64,000 nt of DNA from contig NZ_CAKUIH010000010.1 of NCBI RefSeq assembly GCF_934660935.1, positions 1-64,000 of the forward strand. Direction: 5' to 3'. How positions within the stretch are numbered: the stretch's first letter is position 1; each line of letters begins with the position of its first letter. Source of the DNA: an uncultured Parolsenella sp. (GTDB lineage: Bacteria; Actinomycetota; Coriobacteriia; Coriobacteriales; Atopobiaceae). Positions 1 to 7,881 of the stretch are shown in pieces. Below the pieces are notes generated by a model, which worked only from the letters and a program-made list of their open reading frames with translations, made no database searches and was not told the origin of the DNA. Both the position numbers and the translations under genes were made by a program.

Positions 1-980
1 CTACCGAAGAGCCCCGCCTCGTCTTCATCTGCCATATAGACACCGTGACGCTCGGAGACGGTTGGGACGACGACATTGACCCACTTTCCGGGCTCATACG
101 CGACGACCGTCTCTACGGCCGCGGGGCATGTGACATGAAGAGCGGCCTCGCAAGCGCTATGGTCGCTTTCGAAGCCACGCTCGAAAAGATGGAAAGGACC
201 GGCGAGCTTCCGCGGAGAGGCCTCTCGCTCATCTGCAGCGTCGACGAGGAAGACTTCATGCGTGGCGTCGAGGCCGCCATCAAACAGGGCTGGGTCGGTG
301 CCTCGGAGTGGGTGGTTGACACCGAGCCGACCGACTCCCAGATCCAAGTCGCTCACAAGGGGCGCACGTGGTTCGAGCTTACCATGCAGGGAGTAACTGC
401 CCATGCGAGCCAGCCGTGGAAAGGAGCGGACGCCATCGCCGCCATGGCGGTAGCCATCAATCACATACGGCGAGAGATTGGCAGCCAGCCCACGCATGAC
501 GAGCTTGGCCGATCCACCGTGACGTTTGGGCAGATCGAAGGCGGTTATCGCCCATATGTCGTCCCCGACTCGTGCAAGGTTTGGATTGACATGAGGCTGG
601 TCCCGCCTTGCGACACGCAGGCAGCGACGAAGATCGTACAGGATGCAATTACAGCCGCCGAGAATGAGGTGGAGGGCTGTCACGGGTCTTTCGTCATCAC
701 CGGGGACCGCCCTGCCGTCGAGCGTGACCCCGCCTCTCCCCTGCTGGCCGAGCTGCTCGAATCAACCGCCGATGTAACGGGCACTTCCGCGGAAGTTGGC
801 ATTTTCACCGGCTACACCGACACCGCGGTCATAGCGGGCACGTGCCAGAATCACAATTGCATGAGCTATGGGCCGGGATCGCTCGCGCTTGCCCATAAGC
901 CCAACGAATACGTACCGCATGAGGATGTACGCCGAGCCCAGGCGGTGCTCACTCGCCTCGTCGAACGTGTCTGTTGGTAG
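1..980 (+). CDS. M20-family metallopeptidase/deacylase, 5' end outside window
   Basis: The reading frame is open from the first bases of the window, so the real start lies upstream; the in-frame GTG at 45 is internal. The visible part begins just before the M20 metal-binding HID motif (CHIDTV), then has YGRGACDMKSG (second metal Asp) and DEED, which supplies the catalytic and metal-binding acids, followed by the dimerisation domain (HKGRTWFELTMQG, TAHASQPWKG) and a C-terminal metal ligand region (MSYGPGS, LAHKPNEYV). This order is typical of ArgE/DapE/CPG2-type zinc hydrolases, which cleave amide bonds of N-acylated amino acids or small peptides in the cytoplasm. The substrate cannot be told from sequence. 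It is the only gene of its strand at this edge and converges on mtnN. Confidence 0.88.
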   Translation, partial: TEEPRLVFICHIDTVTLGDGWDDDIDPLSGLIRDDRLYGRGACDMKSGLASAMVAFEATLEKMERTGELPRRGLSLICSVDEEDFMRGVEAAIKQGWVGASEWVVDTEPTDSQIQVAHKGRTWFELTMQGVTAHASQPWKGADAIAAMAVAINHIRREIGSQPTHDELGRSTVTFGQIEGGYRPYVVPDSCKVWIDMRLVPPCDTQAATKIVQDAITAAENEVEGCHGSFVITGDRPAVERDPASPLLAELLESTADVTGTSAEVGIFTGYTDTAVIAGTCQNHNCMSYGPGSLALAHKPNEYVPHEDVRRAQAVLTRLVERVCW

Positions 981-1032
981 CGTTTCCGCACCTCAAACCC
1001 CGACACCACTCGAGAAAGGCAAGAGACAAAAC

Positions 1033-1065
1033 GGCGCCCCGAGGGTCATCGACCATCGGGGCGCC
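1033..1065 (-). terminator. Bidirectional-type hairpin terminator between M20 gene and mtnN
   Basis: A 10-bp perfect stem (GGCGCCCCGA / TCGGGGCGCC, 1033-1042 and 1056-1065) with a second 4-bp stem (GGTC/GACC) inside the loop. On the minus strand it is followed by GTTTTGT, so it best serves mtnN; it also lies at the end of the convergent M20 gene. Confidence 0.7.
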
Positions 1066-1094
1066 AAAGGATTGAAGCGAGTGTCCTCGTGCCG

Positions 1095-1802
1095 CTACCT
1101 AGCAATGAGAGAAAGCGCTGCAAGAACGACGCCAGCGCAGTGCTTGGCCGCAGCCGCCTCGAACTCCGGGTAGGAAACGTTCGCAGAGCCGTCGGCCTTA
1201 TCTGAAATGGCGCGGACGACAACGTACGGAACGCCGGCCACATAACAGACGTGAGCGATTGCCGCACCCTCCATCTCGCAGCACGTGCCACCAAACTGCG
1301 AGGTAATCTGGGCCTTTGCCTCAGCTGAGGCGACGAACCTATCCGCGGAGCAAACGCGCCCCTCGAAGACATTCACGTCATCGAGCGCCCTAGCCGCAGA
1401 TAGCACGGCCTCGCGAAGGGAACGATCCGCCTCGAAGGCAATGACATGCAGGTCAGGATGTTCGCCAGGCTTGTAGCCAAGCGGCGTCACGTCCATGTCG
1501 TACTCGACGGCATCCGTAGAGACAACAATGTCGCCCACCTCGATATCATTGTCGAGCGAGCCAGCGACGCCCGTATTGATGACGCAGGTGGCGCCAAGCT
1601 GGGAAACGAGGGCCTGGGCACACATGGCCGCGTTTACCTTGCCGACGCCGCACTTGACGACGATGACGGAGACCCCGTCAATGGAGCCCTCGACGAACAC
1701 GAGCCCCGCGACGTTGTGCTCCGTCGCACCCTCGACTTTGCTCTTGAGCAGTTCGACCTCGGAATCCATCGCTCCGATGATGCCAACCTTGACGTTTCCC
1801 AT
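1095..1802 (-). CDS. mtnN: 5'-methylthioadenosine/S-adenosylhomocysteine nucleosidase
   Basis: Hydrolyses MTA and SAH to adenine plus the thioribose product, feeding methionine and adenine salvage. The 235-residue protein has the family's N-terminal GIIGAMDSEVELL (Glu15 corresponds to the E. coli catalytic Glu12), the NTGVAGSL phosphate/ribose loop, CEMEGAA (the 2'-OH binding Glu) and RAISDKAD with the catalytic Asp. The ATG at 1802 is preferred over the in-frame TTG at 1814 because GGGAGG lies 6-7 bases before it and the family starts there. The gene is single, faces the M20 gene tail to tail and is separated from feoB by a terminator hairpin. Confidence 0.95.
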   Translation of the reverse strand: MGNVKVGIIGAMDSEVELLKSKVEGATEHNVAGLVFVEGSIDGVSVIVVKCGVGKVNAAMCAQALVSQLGATCVINTGVAGSLDNDIEVGDIVVSTDAVEYDMDVTPLGYKPGEHPDLHVIAFEADRSLREAVLSAARALDDVNVFEGRVCSADRFVASAEAKAQITSQFGGTCCEMEGAAIAHVCYVAGVPYVVVRAISDKADGSANVSYPEFEAAAAKHCAGVVLAALSLIAR

Positions 1803-1922
1803 ACAACCTCCCAAATCATCAGGTTACGGTTCATGATACCCGCCGCCCAAGCCGTATTCGCGCGCGGCAAAAACGTCATTCGTGAGGGTTCGATTGCATC
1901 ACACACTCGAACGAACGGAACA

Positions 1923-1960
1923 AAGGGGCTGCGCGCCGGCATCGCGGCACGCAGCCCCTT
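1923..1960 (-). terminator. Rho-independent terminator of feo operon
   Basis: Perfect 11-bp stem AAGGGGCTGCG / CGCAGCCCCTT (1923-1933 and 1950-1960) downstream of feoB; on the minus strand the right arm runs into TTTGTTCC. Confidence 0.65.
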
Positions 1961-2046
1961 ACACAAAGCACATGGCGAGCGAGTTTCGATCTAGGCGATG
2001 AACTGGCTACGAAGAGTCTCGAACGTCGCCAGCCATACCCCAGCCG

Positions 2047-4635
2047 CTACAGCGTCGCCTCGGCCTCAGACAGGGAGTCGAGGATGTGCTCGTCCTTGCC
2101 GTCGTACTTGGGAGCGGGGCGGAAGAGCATGAACAGGATACCAGCAAGCGCGACAAACGCCACGACGGTCCAGAAGCCAAAGTTACCCAGGACGGCGAGC
2201 TCCCAGAGCTGGTTGATGATGAGGCCAACAACCCAGCCGAAGCCGCACTGGTAGGCAATGGCGAACCAGAACCACTTGGGGTCATCCATCTGCTTGCGAA
2301 TCGTACCGATAGCAGCGAAGCACGGAGCGTCGAGCATGTTGAAGGCAACGAACGCGCACATGGCGCCGGCGTGCATGATGCCGGAAGCATCCGTGAACAT
2401 GCCAGCGAAGCCGCTCCACATGGAGAGGGAGTTCTCGGTGGCGTCACCAAGACCAAACAGGACTCCGAAGGTCGAGACCAGGTTCTCCTTGGCGATGAGC
2501 GCGTTGATGGAGGCGGCGGTGGCCATCCAGTTGTCGGCGCCAAGCGGGGCGAAGAGCCAGGAGATGGAACCGGCGATGACCTTCAGGAGGGACTTCTCGA
2601 CGTCGCCGTCGGCCAGGAAGCCGAACGCGCCATTGTCAAAGCCAAAGTTAGAGAGGAACCACACGACAACGGCAGCAGCGAAGATGATCGTACCGGCCTT
2701 CTTGATATACGCGCTGACACGCTCCCAGATGTGGAGCCACCAAGACTTGATGGACGGGAAGTGGTAGGACGGCAGCTCCATGACGAACGGGGTGGGCTCG
2801 CCGGCGAAGGCCTTGGTCTTCTTCAGCATGATGCCGGAGATGATGATCGCGGCAACGCCGAGGAAGTAGAACATCGGGGCGATCCACCAGCCGTCAGAAC
2901 CGCCGATGAGGACGCCCATGACGAGGGCGATGATCGGCTGCTTGGCTCCGCACGGAATCATCGTGGTGAGCATGGCCGTCATGCGACGGTCCTTCTCGTT
3001 CTCGATGGTCTTGGTGGCGAGGACGCCAGGCACTCCGCAACCAGAGCTCACGAGCATCGGGATGAAGGACTTACCAGAGAGGCCAAAGCGGCGGAAGACG
3101 CGGTCCATGACGAAGGCGACACGGCTCATGTAGCCGCAGTCCTCGAGGAAGCAAAGCAGAACGAACAGGACGAACATCTGCGGGATGAAGCCGAGCACGG
3201 AGCCCACGCCGCCGATGACGCCGTCAATGACGAGGGACTTGACCGCATCAGACGCACCCGCGTCATCAAGCCAACCCTCGACGGCGCCCGGAATGGAGGG
3301 GACATAGCCATCGTAGTCCGCGGGATCGGGCTCCTCAGACTGCGCGTCGACAGCAGCAAGGAAGTCATCAGCCGTGACGGCGGGGATGGTGTCCTCGGTG
3401 TCGTTGCCGTCCTCGTCGGTGATCACAACGTCCTTAGCGGTCACATCAGAGGCAGAGGCGACGAAGCCGTCAACGATGGCCTCGGAGTCGGCATCCTCGG
3501 GGTCTTCCGCAAGGGCGTCGACAGCGTCGGAGACCTCAGTCGCACCGTCTTCGGTCACGACGCCGTCATCCTCGGCGGCGGCGATGAAGCCGGAGATCTG
3601 GTCGCCGTAGTGGTTGTCGGCGAACTCCTCGGCATCGGCCTCGTACTGCTCCTGGCCGGCAGAGTTGACGAAGAAGCCATCAGAGAAGAGGTTGTCGTTC
3701 ACCCAGTCGGTACCAGCGGTGCCCACGGTGGAGATGGCGATGTAGTAGACGAGGAACATCACGGCGACAAAGATCGGCAGGCCGAGGACACGGTTGGTGA
3801 CGACCTTGTCAATCTTCTCGGAGGTGGTGAGCTTCTTCGGGGCCTTCACGACGCAAGCGTCCATGACGCGCGCGATCCACTCGTAACGATCGGAGGTGAT
3901 GATGGACTCGGCGTCGTCATCGCGAGCGGTCTCGACAGCCTTGATGTCAGCCTCGAAGGCCTCGAGCTCGGCGTTCGAAAGGCCGAGGGGCTCGATGGCA
4001 GCAGCGTCGCGCTCGAACACCTTGATGGCAAACCAGCGGTTCAGCGAAACGTCGCACTTGCCGGCGATGTCCTTCTCGATCTTGGCAAGCGCCGCCTCGA
4101 CCTCGTCGGAGAAGACGCGGGCAGGAGCCGGAGCAGTACCCGCCTTGCCAGCCTCGACGGCCTTGTTGACGAGGTCGTCGACGTTCGTCTCGCGCAGGGC
4201 AGATACCTGAACGACCTCGCAGCCAAGCTCGCGAGAGAGGGCGGACACGTCAATGCGGTCGCCGCTCTTCTCGAGGAGGTCGAGCATGTTCAGTCCGAGG
4301 ACGACGGGAAGGCCGCACTCGAGAATCTGGGTCGCGAGATAGAGGTTGCGCTCCAGGTTCGTCGAATCGACGAGGTCGATAACGGCAGACGGGCGGTTCT
4401 TGATGAGGTAGTCACGCGAGACGACTTCCTCAGGAGAGTACGGAGAAAGCGAGTAGATGCCGGGGAGGTCGGTGAAGGTGATCTGCTTGTCCTTCCTCCA
4501 GTTGGCCTCCTTCTTCTCAACGGTGACACCGGGCCAGTTTCCCACATAGCCGTTCGAACCGGTGAGGGCGTTGAACAGCGTGGTCTTGCCGCAGTTAGGG
4601 TTTCCTGCGAGCGCGATATACATGCGGTCTTCCAT
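2047..4635 (-). CDS. feoB: Ferrous iron transport protein B with large acidic insertion
   Basis: GTP-driven Fe(II) importer of the cytoplasmic membrane. The N-terminal G domain shows GNPNCGKTT (G1), DLPG (G3), NMLD (G4) and SALR (G5), followed by a helical switch domain and the membrane part with two Gate regions (DGVIGGVGSVLGFIPQM and SGCGVPGVLATK) carrying conserved Cys. At 862 residues it is longer than usual (about 700-770): between TM1 (FVAVMFLVYYIAISTVG) and Gate 1, residues about 317-448 are an Asp/Glu/Ala-rich stretch that is normally a short loop. By topology that loop is extracytoplasmic. The ATG at 4635 has GGGAG just upstream; the open frame to 4764 adds Arg-rich sequence unlike FeoB. 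It follows two feoA genes and is presumably co-transcribed with them. Confidence 0.95.
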   Translation of the reverse strand: MEDRMYIALAGNPNCGKTTLFNALTGSNGYVGNWPGVTVEKKEANWRKDKQITFTDLPGIYSLSPYSPEEVVSRDYLIKNRPSAVIDLVDSTNLERNLYLATQILECGLPVVLGLNMLDLLEKSGDRIDVSALSRELGCEVVQVSALRETNVDDLVNKAVEAGKAGTAPAPARVFSDEVEAALAKIEKDIAGKCDVSLNRWFAIKVFERDAAAIEPLGLSNAELEAFEADIKAVETARDDDAESIITSDRYEWIARVMDACVVKAPKKLTTSEKIDKVVTNRVLGLPIFVAVMFLVYYIAISTVGTAGTDWVNDNLFSDGFFVNSAGQEQYEADAEEFADNHYGDQISGFIAAAEDDGVVTEDGATEVSDAVDALAEDPEDADSEAIVDGFVASASDVTAKDVVITDEDGNDTEDTIPAVTADDFLAAVDAQSEEPDPADYDGYVPSIPGAVEGWLDDAGASDAVKSLVIDGVIGGVGSVLGFIPQMFVLFVLLCFLEDCGYMSRVAFVMDRVFRRFGLSGKSFIPMLVSSGCGVPGVLATKTIENEKDRRMTAMLTTMIPCGAKQPIIALVMGVLIGGSDGWWIAPMFYFLGVAAIIISGIMLKKTKAFAGEPTPFVMELPSYHFPSIKSWWLHIWERVSAYIKKAGTIIFAAAVVVWFLSNFGFDNGAFGFLADGDVEKSLLKVIAGSISWLFAPLGADNWMATAASINALIAKENLVSTFGVLFGLGDATENSLSMWSGFAGMFTDASGIMHAGAMCAFVAFNMLDAPCFAAIGTIRKQMDDPKWFWFAIAYQCGFGWVVGLIINQLWELAVLGNFGFWTVVAFVALAGILFMLFRPAPKYDGKDEHILDSLSEAEATL

Positions 4636-4779
4636 GACTCCCTTTCCTGATGTGTTGCTGGGGGCGGGGTCGGCCCCCTGGTCCCTTATGCCGGACCTTT
4701 TCAGATGGGCGCGGAGATCCCCTCGTGACCGCGCCTCTCCGCTCGTGCGGAGCATTGGTGGCACCAGGCCGACCCCTGC

Positions 4780-5007
4780 CTACTCGGGCTCGACCTCGAC
4801 CTTCTCGGCCTCATCCTTGCGAATAGAAAGCTCGTAGCCGCGAACGTTGAGCTCGAGCGGATCACCGAGCGGGGCCACCTTTACGACCTTCACCTTGGCT
4901 CCCTTGGTGATGCCCATGTCCATGATGCGGCGCTTCACGGCGCCGACACCAGTAAGCGCCTTCACCGTGCAAGACGACCCAACTGGCATGTCCTTAAGCG
5001 TAGTCAC
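4780..5007 (-). CDS. feoA: FeoA family protein (second copy)
   Basis: A 75-residue SH3-like protein with the FeoA pattern: LKDMPVGSSCTV, a central RRIMDMGITKGAKV and a terminal GYELSIRKDEA. FeoA proteins are cytosolic partners of FeoB needed for iron uptake. Translation starts at a GTG (5007) with GAGGG seven bases upstream. It sits 145 bp before feoB and about 100 bp after another feoA, so the operon is feoA-feoA-feoB. Confidence 0.9.
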   Translation of the reverse strand: MTTLKDMPVGSSCTVKALTGVGAVKRRIMDMGITKGAKVKVVKVAPLGDPLELNVRGYELSIRKDEAEKVEVEPE

Positions 5008-5109
5008 CTGTTCCCTCTCTTCCTCTCTGCCGGCAATCCGGCCTGAAACGACAACTAGATGCGAATTCGCCCGAACACGATGCGTATCCCAAGCGAGCGA
5101 ATAGATGAA

Positions 5110-5349
5110 TTAGCTAACGAACACGTGCGTGCAGATGGTGCGATCGAGACCGAGCTGGGCTCCCTTAACCCTCACGATGGACCCCGAGGCACCGCCCTGG
5201 GTTACGACCCTGACCACGGCACCTTCGACGAATCCAAGGTTCTCGAGGTGACGTCGCATCTCGGTATTGCCGCTGACCCTCACGACGCGGACGTCTTCGC
5301 CCTCGCGTGCCATGGCAAGCGGAAGCTGTGCGACCGACGCTGCAACCAT
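5110..5349 (-). CDS. feoA: FeoA family protein (first gene of operon)
   Basis: A second, more divergent FeoA-like SH3 protein of 79 residues: LPLAMAREGEDVRVVRVSG, then RRHLENLGFVEGAVV and a C-terminal RVKGAQLGLDRT. The ATG at 5349 has GAGG at a good distance (AGAGGAGCAGCT); the longer frame from 5367 lacks such a site. As the promoter-proximal gene it is likely the first product of the feo transcript. Two FeoA paralogues before one FeoB suggests a heteromeric regulator or adaptor, but that is inference. Confidence 0.85.
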   Translation of the reverse strand: MVAASVAQLPLAMAREGEDVRVVRVSGNTEMRRHLENLGFVEGAVVRVVTQGGASGSIVRVKGAQLGLDRTICTHVFVS

Positions 5350-5403
5350 AGCTGCTCCTCTAACCAAAAGTTGTCCCGAACTAACTCCATAACTAATTTG
5401 AGT

Positions 5404-5432
5404 AGTATGTGACTAACTTTTGCATGAGTCAA
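5404..5432 (-). promoter_or_regulatory. Sigma70-type promoter of feo operon with repeated motifs
   Basis: Reading the minus strand, TTGACT (5427-5432) is followed after 17 bases by CATACT (5404-5409), a good -35/-10 pair about 55 bp before the first feoA. Around it lie two direct TTTGGTTA repeats one helical turn apart (5451-5458, 5462-5469), the inverted TAACCAAA in the leader (5361-5368), and three ACTAAC/T repeats (5380, 5392, 5412) near the -10. They are candidate sites for an iron-responsive repressor (DtxR/IdeR or Fur type); the regulator is not identifiable here. Confidence 0.55.
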
Positions 5433-5492
5433 CCATAGTGAACCGTTTGATTTGGTTAACATTTGGTTATGCCGAGGACTGAGAGCTAGAAT

Positions 5493-5550
5493 CCGGAGAT
5501 CGCCCCAGCAAAACCGGAGATTGCTTCAGCAAAAACCGGAGATTGCCCCA
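5493..5550. repeat. Tandem 21-22-bp repeat, 2.7 copies
   Basis: Three consecutive units start CCGGAGAT at 5493, 5514 and 5536; each continues T/CGC(C/T)(C/T)CAG followed by an A tract. The array lies between the feo promoter and the terminator of the downstream-facing PNP fusion gene. No known element name. Confidence 0.7.
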
Positions 5551-5561
5551 AGGAATCCACG

Positions 5562-5596
5562 AAAAAAGGCCGCCTCGGCTTTCCGCCAAGACGGCC
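5562..5596 (-). terminator. Rho-independent terminator of the DUF523-PNP gene
   Basis: On the minus strand GGCCGTCTTGGC pairs with GCCGAGGCGGCC through G-U wobbles (5568-5596) and is followed by six T (5562-5567). Confidence 0.75.
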
Positions 5597-5650
5597 CAAC
5601 AAGGTGCGGCTCAATCAAGAAACAACCGATACAAAGGGACAAGCCCTTCC

Positions 5651-6859
5651 CTACTTGAGGCGAGCGAGGACGCCACAGATGAGAGCCTCGAAGTCCTTCT
5701 CGTGATCATGGGCAACCTCAAGAACGGATTCGTGCGTGACGCCGGCCTCGCCGGCCATGTTAGCAGCGAGGGTGACGCCAAGGACGTTCATGCCGAGGGC
5801 ATGGGCCATGATAGCCTCGCAGACAAGGGACATGCCCGCATAGGAGGCTCCCAGGCTGCCGAGCATGGCAACCTCGGCGCCAGTCTCAAAGCAAGGTCCG
5901 AGAAGGCCGGCATAAACGCCCTGTTGGAGATCAATGCCATTATCCGCGGCGACCCCGGTTGCAAGACTGCGCAGATAGGGCGTGTAGACATCCGTCATGC
6001 CAACAAAGGGCGACTCGACGCAGGCAAGGTCTTCGTCCTCGATAAGGGGGTTCGTCCCCGTAAGATTGAGGTGGTCCGTGATCAGGCCAAGGCCAACGTG
6101 GGCGCGCCCGGCGATCGCGCCCGTCGCGCAGGCAAAGATGATGTCGCGACAGCCGAGCTTATAGGCATGTCGAACAAGCGAGGTCACTTGGGCCGGATCA
6201 TAGCCCTGATACAGGTGGACGCGGCCCGGATACACGACGACGGGCACTCCATCGATGGTGCCGACCGTCGCCTCAAACGTGTGCCCGGCAACCGGGCGAG
6301 CCGTAACCGGGAATCCGTCGATATCAGCATACGGAATGCGACGGACGGGCTTGACCGCGGCAGCGAGCGCACCCAGACCACTTCCGAGGACGATAGCAAC
6401 GGGATGCTCGACGCTCGCACGACAACCCTCGACAATCTTCTCATCAACCACGATGATTCCCTCCTTTTCGAGAGCACGGGCCGCAAAACCCGTTCCCCTC
6501 ACGAGTTTCCCTGTATGGGTTCCATCGTAGACGACTCCGGAGCCACAAGCCGGACTCTTCGACTTGAGTACGGCGAGCGGCGAAGAGAGCTCACGAGCAC
6601 GAGAGGCGACGTACCTCGCCCCGCGTACATAAGCTGCGGTTACGTCGTCCCCAGATACAGTGACAACGCAATCTCCGAGAATTTCGGCAGGCGGTCGAGG
6701 AGTGGGCAGTCCGCCGTCGACCTCGGGGCAAATGGGAACGACGCGTCCTCCCCCATCCTCCACGGAACGCACGAGAGCCTCTACGGACGCGCAAGGGCGA
6801 GCGCCGCCGTCGTAACGGCAACGCTCGCCCAATAGGCACCTGCTTACGATAAGGTCCAC
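5651..6859 (-). CDS. DUF523 domain fused to purine nucleoside phosphorylase
   Basis: A 402-residue two-domain protein. Residues 1 to about 150 match DUF523 (YbbK-like): CLLGERCRYDGG, ICPEVDGGLPTPRPPAEI and LKSKSPACGSG, with the conserved cysteines. Residues about 150-402 are a trimeric-type purine nucleoside phosphorylase, which cleaves purine nucleosides with phosphate: LGSGLGAL, GHTFEATVGTIDG, YPGRVHLYQGY, the base-binding CFETGAEV Glu, GMS and the Asn in LAANMAGE. The usual TNAAGG motif is replaced by ACATGAI, so activity may be shifted. Start is a GTG with only a weak AGAGAG before it. Only 7 bp separate it from the SurA_N-like gene, so they may be one transcript. The fusion suggests DUF523 acts in nucleoside or base metabolism. 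Confidence 0.85.
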   Translation of the reverse strand: MDLIVSRCLLGERCRYDGGARPCASVEALVRSVEDGGGRVVPICPEVDGGLPTPRPPAEILGDCVVTVSGDDVTAAYVRGARYVASRARELSSPLAVLKSKSPACGSGVVYDGTHTGKLVRGTGFAARALEKEGIIVVDEKIVEGCRASVEHPVAIVLGSGLGALAAAVKPVRRIPYADIDGFPVTARPVAGHTFEATVGTIDGVPVVVYPGRVHLYQGYDPAQVTSLVRHAYKLGCRDIIFACATGAIAGRAHVGLGLITDHLNLTGTNPLIEDEDLACVESPFVGMTDVYTPYLRSLATGVAADNGIDLQQGVYAGLLGPCFETGAEVAMLGSLGASYAGMSLVCEAIMAHALGMNVLGVTLAANMAGEAGVTHESVLEVAHDHEKDFEALICGVLARLK

Positions 6860-6866
6860 GGCTCTC

Positions 6867-7784
6867 TTATGCGCCCAGGGTATAGATCTGGATGGAAGCG
6901 CTGGAAAGGATGCCGTTCACGTAGGCAGTCCACTCGCTGCTCGACGCCGTGGCGTTGGAAGCATACTGCTTATAGGCGACGGCATAGGCGATCTGCGCTT
7001 GGGCGTACGTGGCGGAATCGGGAGTCCAGGTCTCGTCCTTCAGGGCCTCGTAGTAGGGGCCGTCGGTGCGCGCCCAGGTGTTGTTGGCGGCATCCCACTC
7101 GTCGCCGATGAGGTTGACGATATAAGCACCGTAGTCACTCGTGGCGGTATCCTCTGCGCCCTCGGCCGGAGCCGTGGGGGCATCGGGGATGGTACCTGCC
7201 TGAGTGCTGCAGACCTTCTCCTTGAGCTTGTACATGGCAGCGCTCTCGCGAACGACTTCCTTCGCCTGATCCTCGCTCAAACCGTACTGCTGCGCAAGGG
7301 AGGCGATATCGGACGTACCAAGGATCTGCTCGGCATAGGAGCCGATCTCATCATCTGAGACCGTGATTCCCTCGGCCTCTGCCTGCTTGGCAAGAATCTG
7401 GTTGCGAGCGACAGCAAGGGTGGAGTCGGCGTTGGGCAGCGAGTAGTTGCCGTCCGCATCCTTGGCGGAGTCGAGAGAGATCTGGGACTCGATCGCATCG
7501 CGAACGGTGATGGTCTCAGTCTTGCCGTTAAAGGTATAGGAGGCAATCACCCGGTCGAGGTCGCCCTCGGAAACCGTCGTGGCACCAGGGAACGCCGGAG
7601 ACGGCGCAGCGCCCCCGAGGACGAAGTGACCGACGAGCAAGCCAACGATGAGAGCGACGACGACGCCTGCGGCAAGAATCTGAACAGGGACAGAGGCAGC
7701 AGCCTTGGGAGTCTGCGAGAACCTAGCACCGCCGGAGCGCGCGCCCTGCGAGGCAAGCTTATCGGAAGACTTCTTATCACCCAT
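6867..7784 (-). CDS. Membrane-anchored SurA N-terminal-like protein
   Basis: 305 residues: a charged cytoplasmic tail, one membrane anchor at about 32-57 (VPVQILAAGVVVALIVGLL) and an external domain. That domain starts with a short beta segment (YTFNGKTETITVRD) and then a helical part (AVARNQILAKQAEAEGITVS, DDEIGSYAEQIL, QYGLSEDQAKEVV) resembling the SurA_N chaperone fold, but no parvulin or cyclophilin isomerase domain follows. A role as an extracytoplasmic folding factor is inferred. The ATG at 7784 has GGAG six bases upstream and gives the anchor a normal N-terminus; 7838 would add 18 unlikely residues. Confidence 0.6.
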   Translation of the reverse strand: MGDKKSSDKLASQGARSGGARFSQTPKAAASVPVQILAAGVVVALIVGLLVGHFVLGGAAPSPAFPGATTVSEGDLDRVIASYTFNGKTETITVRDAIESQISLDSAKDADGNYSLPNADSTLAVARNQILAKQAEAEGITVSDDEIGSYAEQILGTSDIASLAQQYGLSEDQAKEVVRESAAMYKLKEKVCSTQAGTIPDAPTAPAEGAEDTATSDYGAYIVNLIGDEWDAANNTWARTDGPYYEALKDETWTPDSATYAQAQIAYAVAYKQYASNATASSSEWTAYVNGILSSASIQIYTLGA

Positions 7785-7881
7785 TGCAAACTCCAAATCA
7801 ATCGAACGGCCGGGTACGAAACCCGGCCGCGCATACATACTTTGGCAAGTCTACCCCAATGTTGGAGACACCACGTAGACG

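Noticed and set aside
2086..4650. 854-residue open frame on the plus strand opposite feoB
   Set aside because: It is the mirror of feoB codon bias; product is Asp/Val/Gly/Glu-rich with no domain and no ribosome site.
5493..5550. CRISPR array
   Set aside because: Units are contiguous without spacers and only 21-22 bp; no cas gene nearby.
5630..5651. Further copy of the GGGAC palindromic repeat (ACAAAGGGACAAGCCC)
   Set aside because: The right arm does not match and the sequence runs into the PNP fusion coding end; similarity probably accidental.
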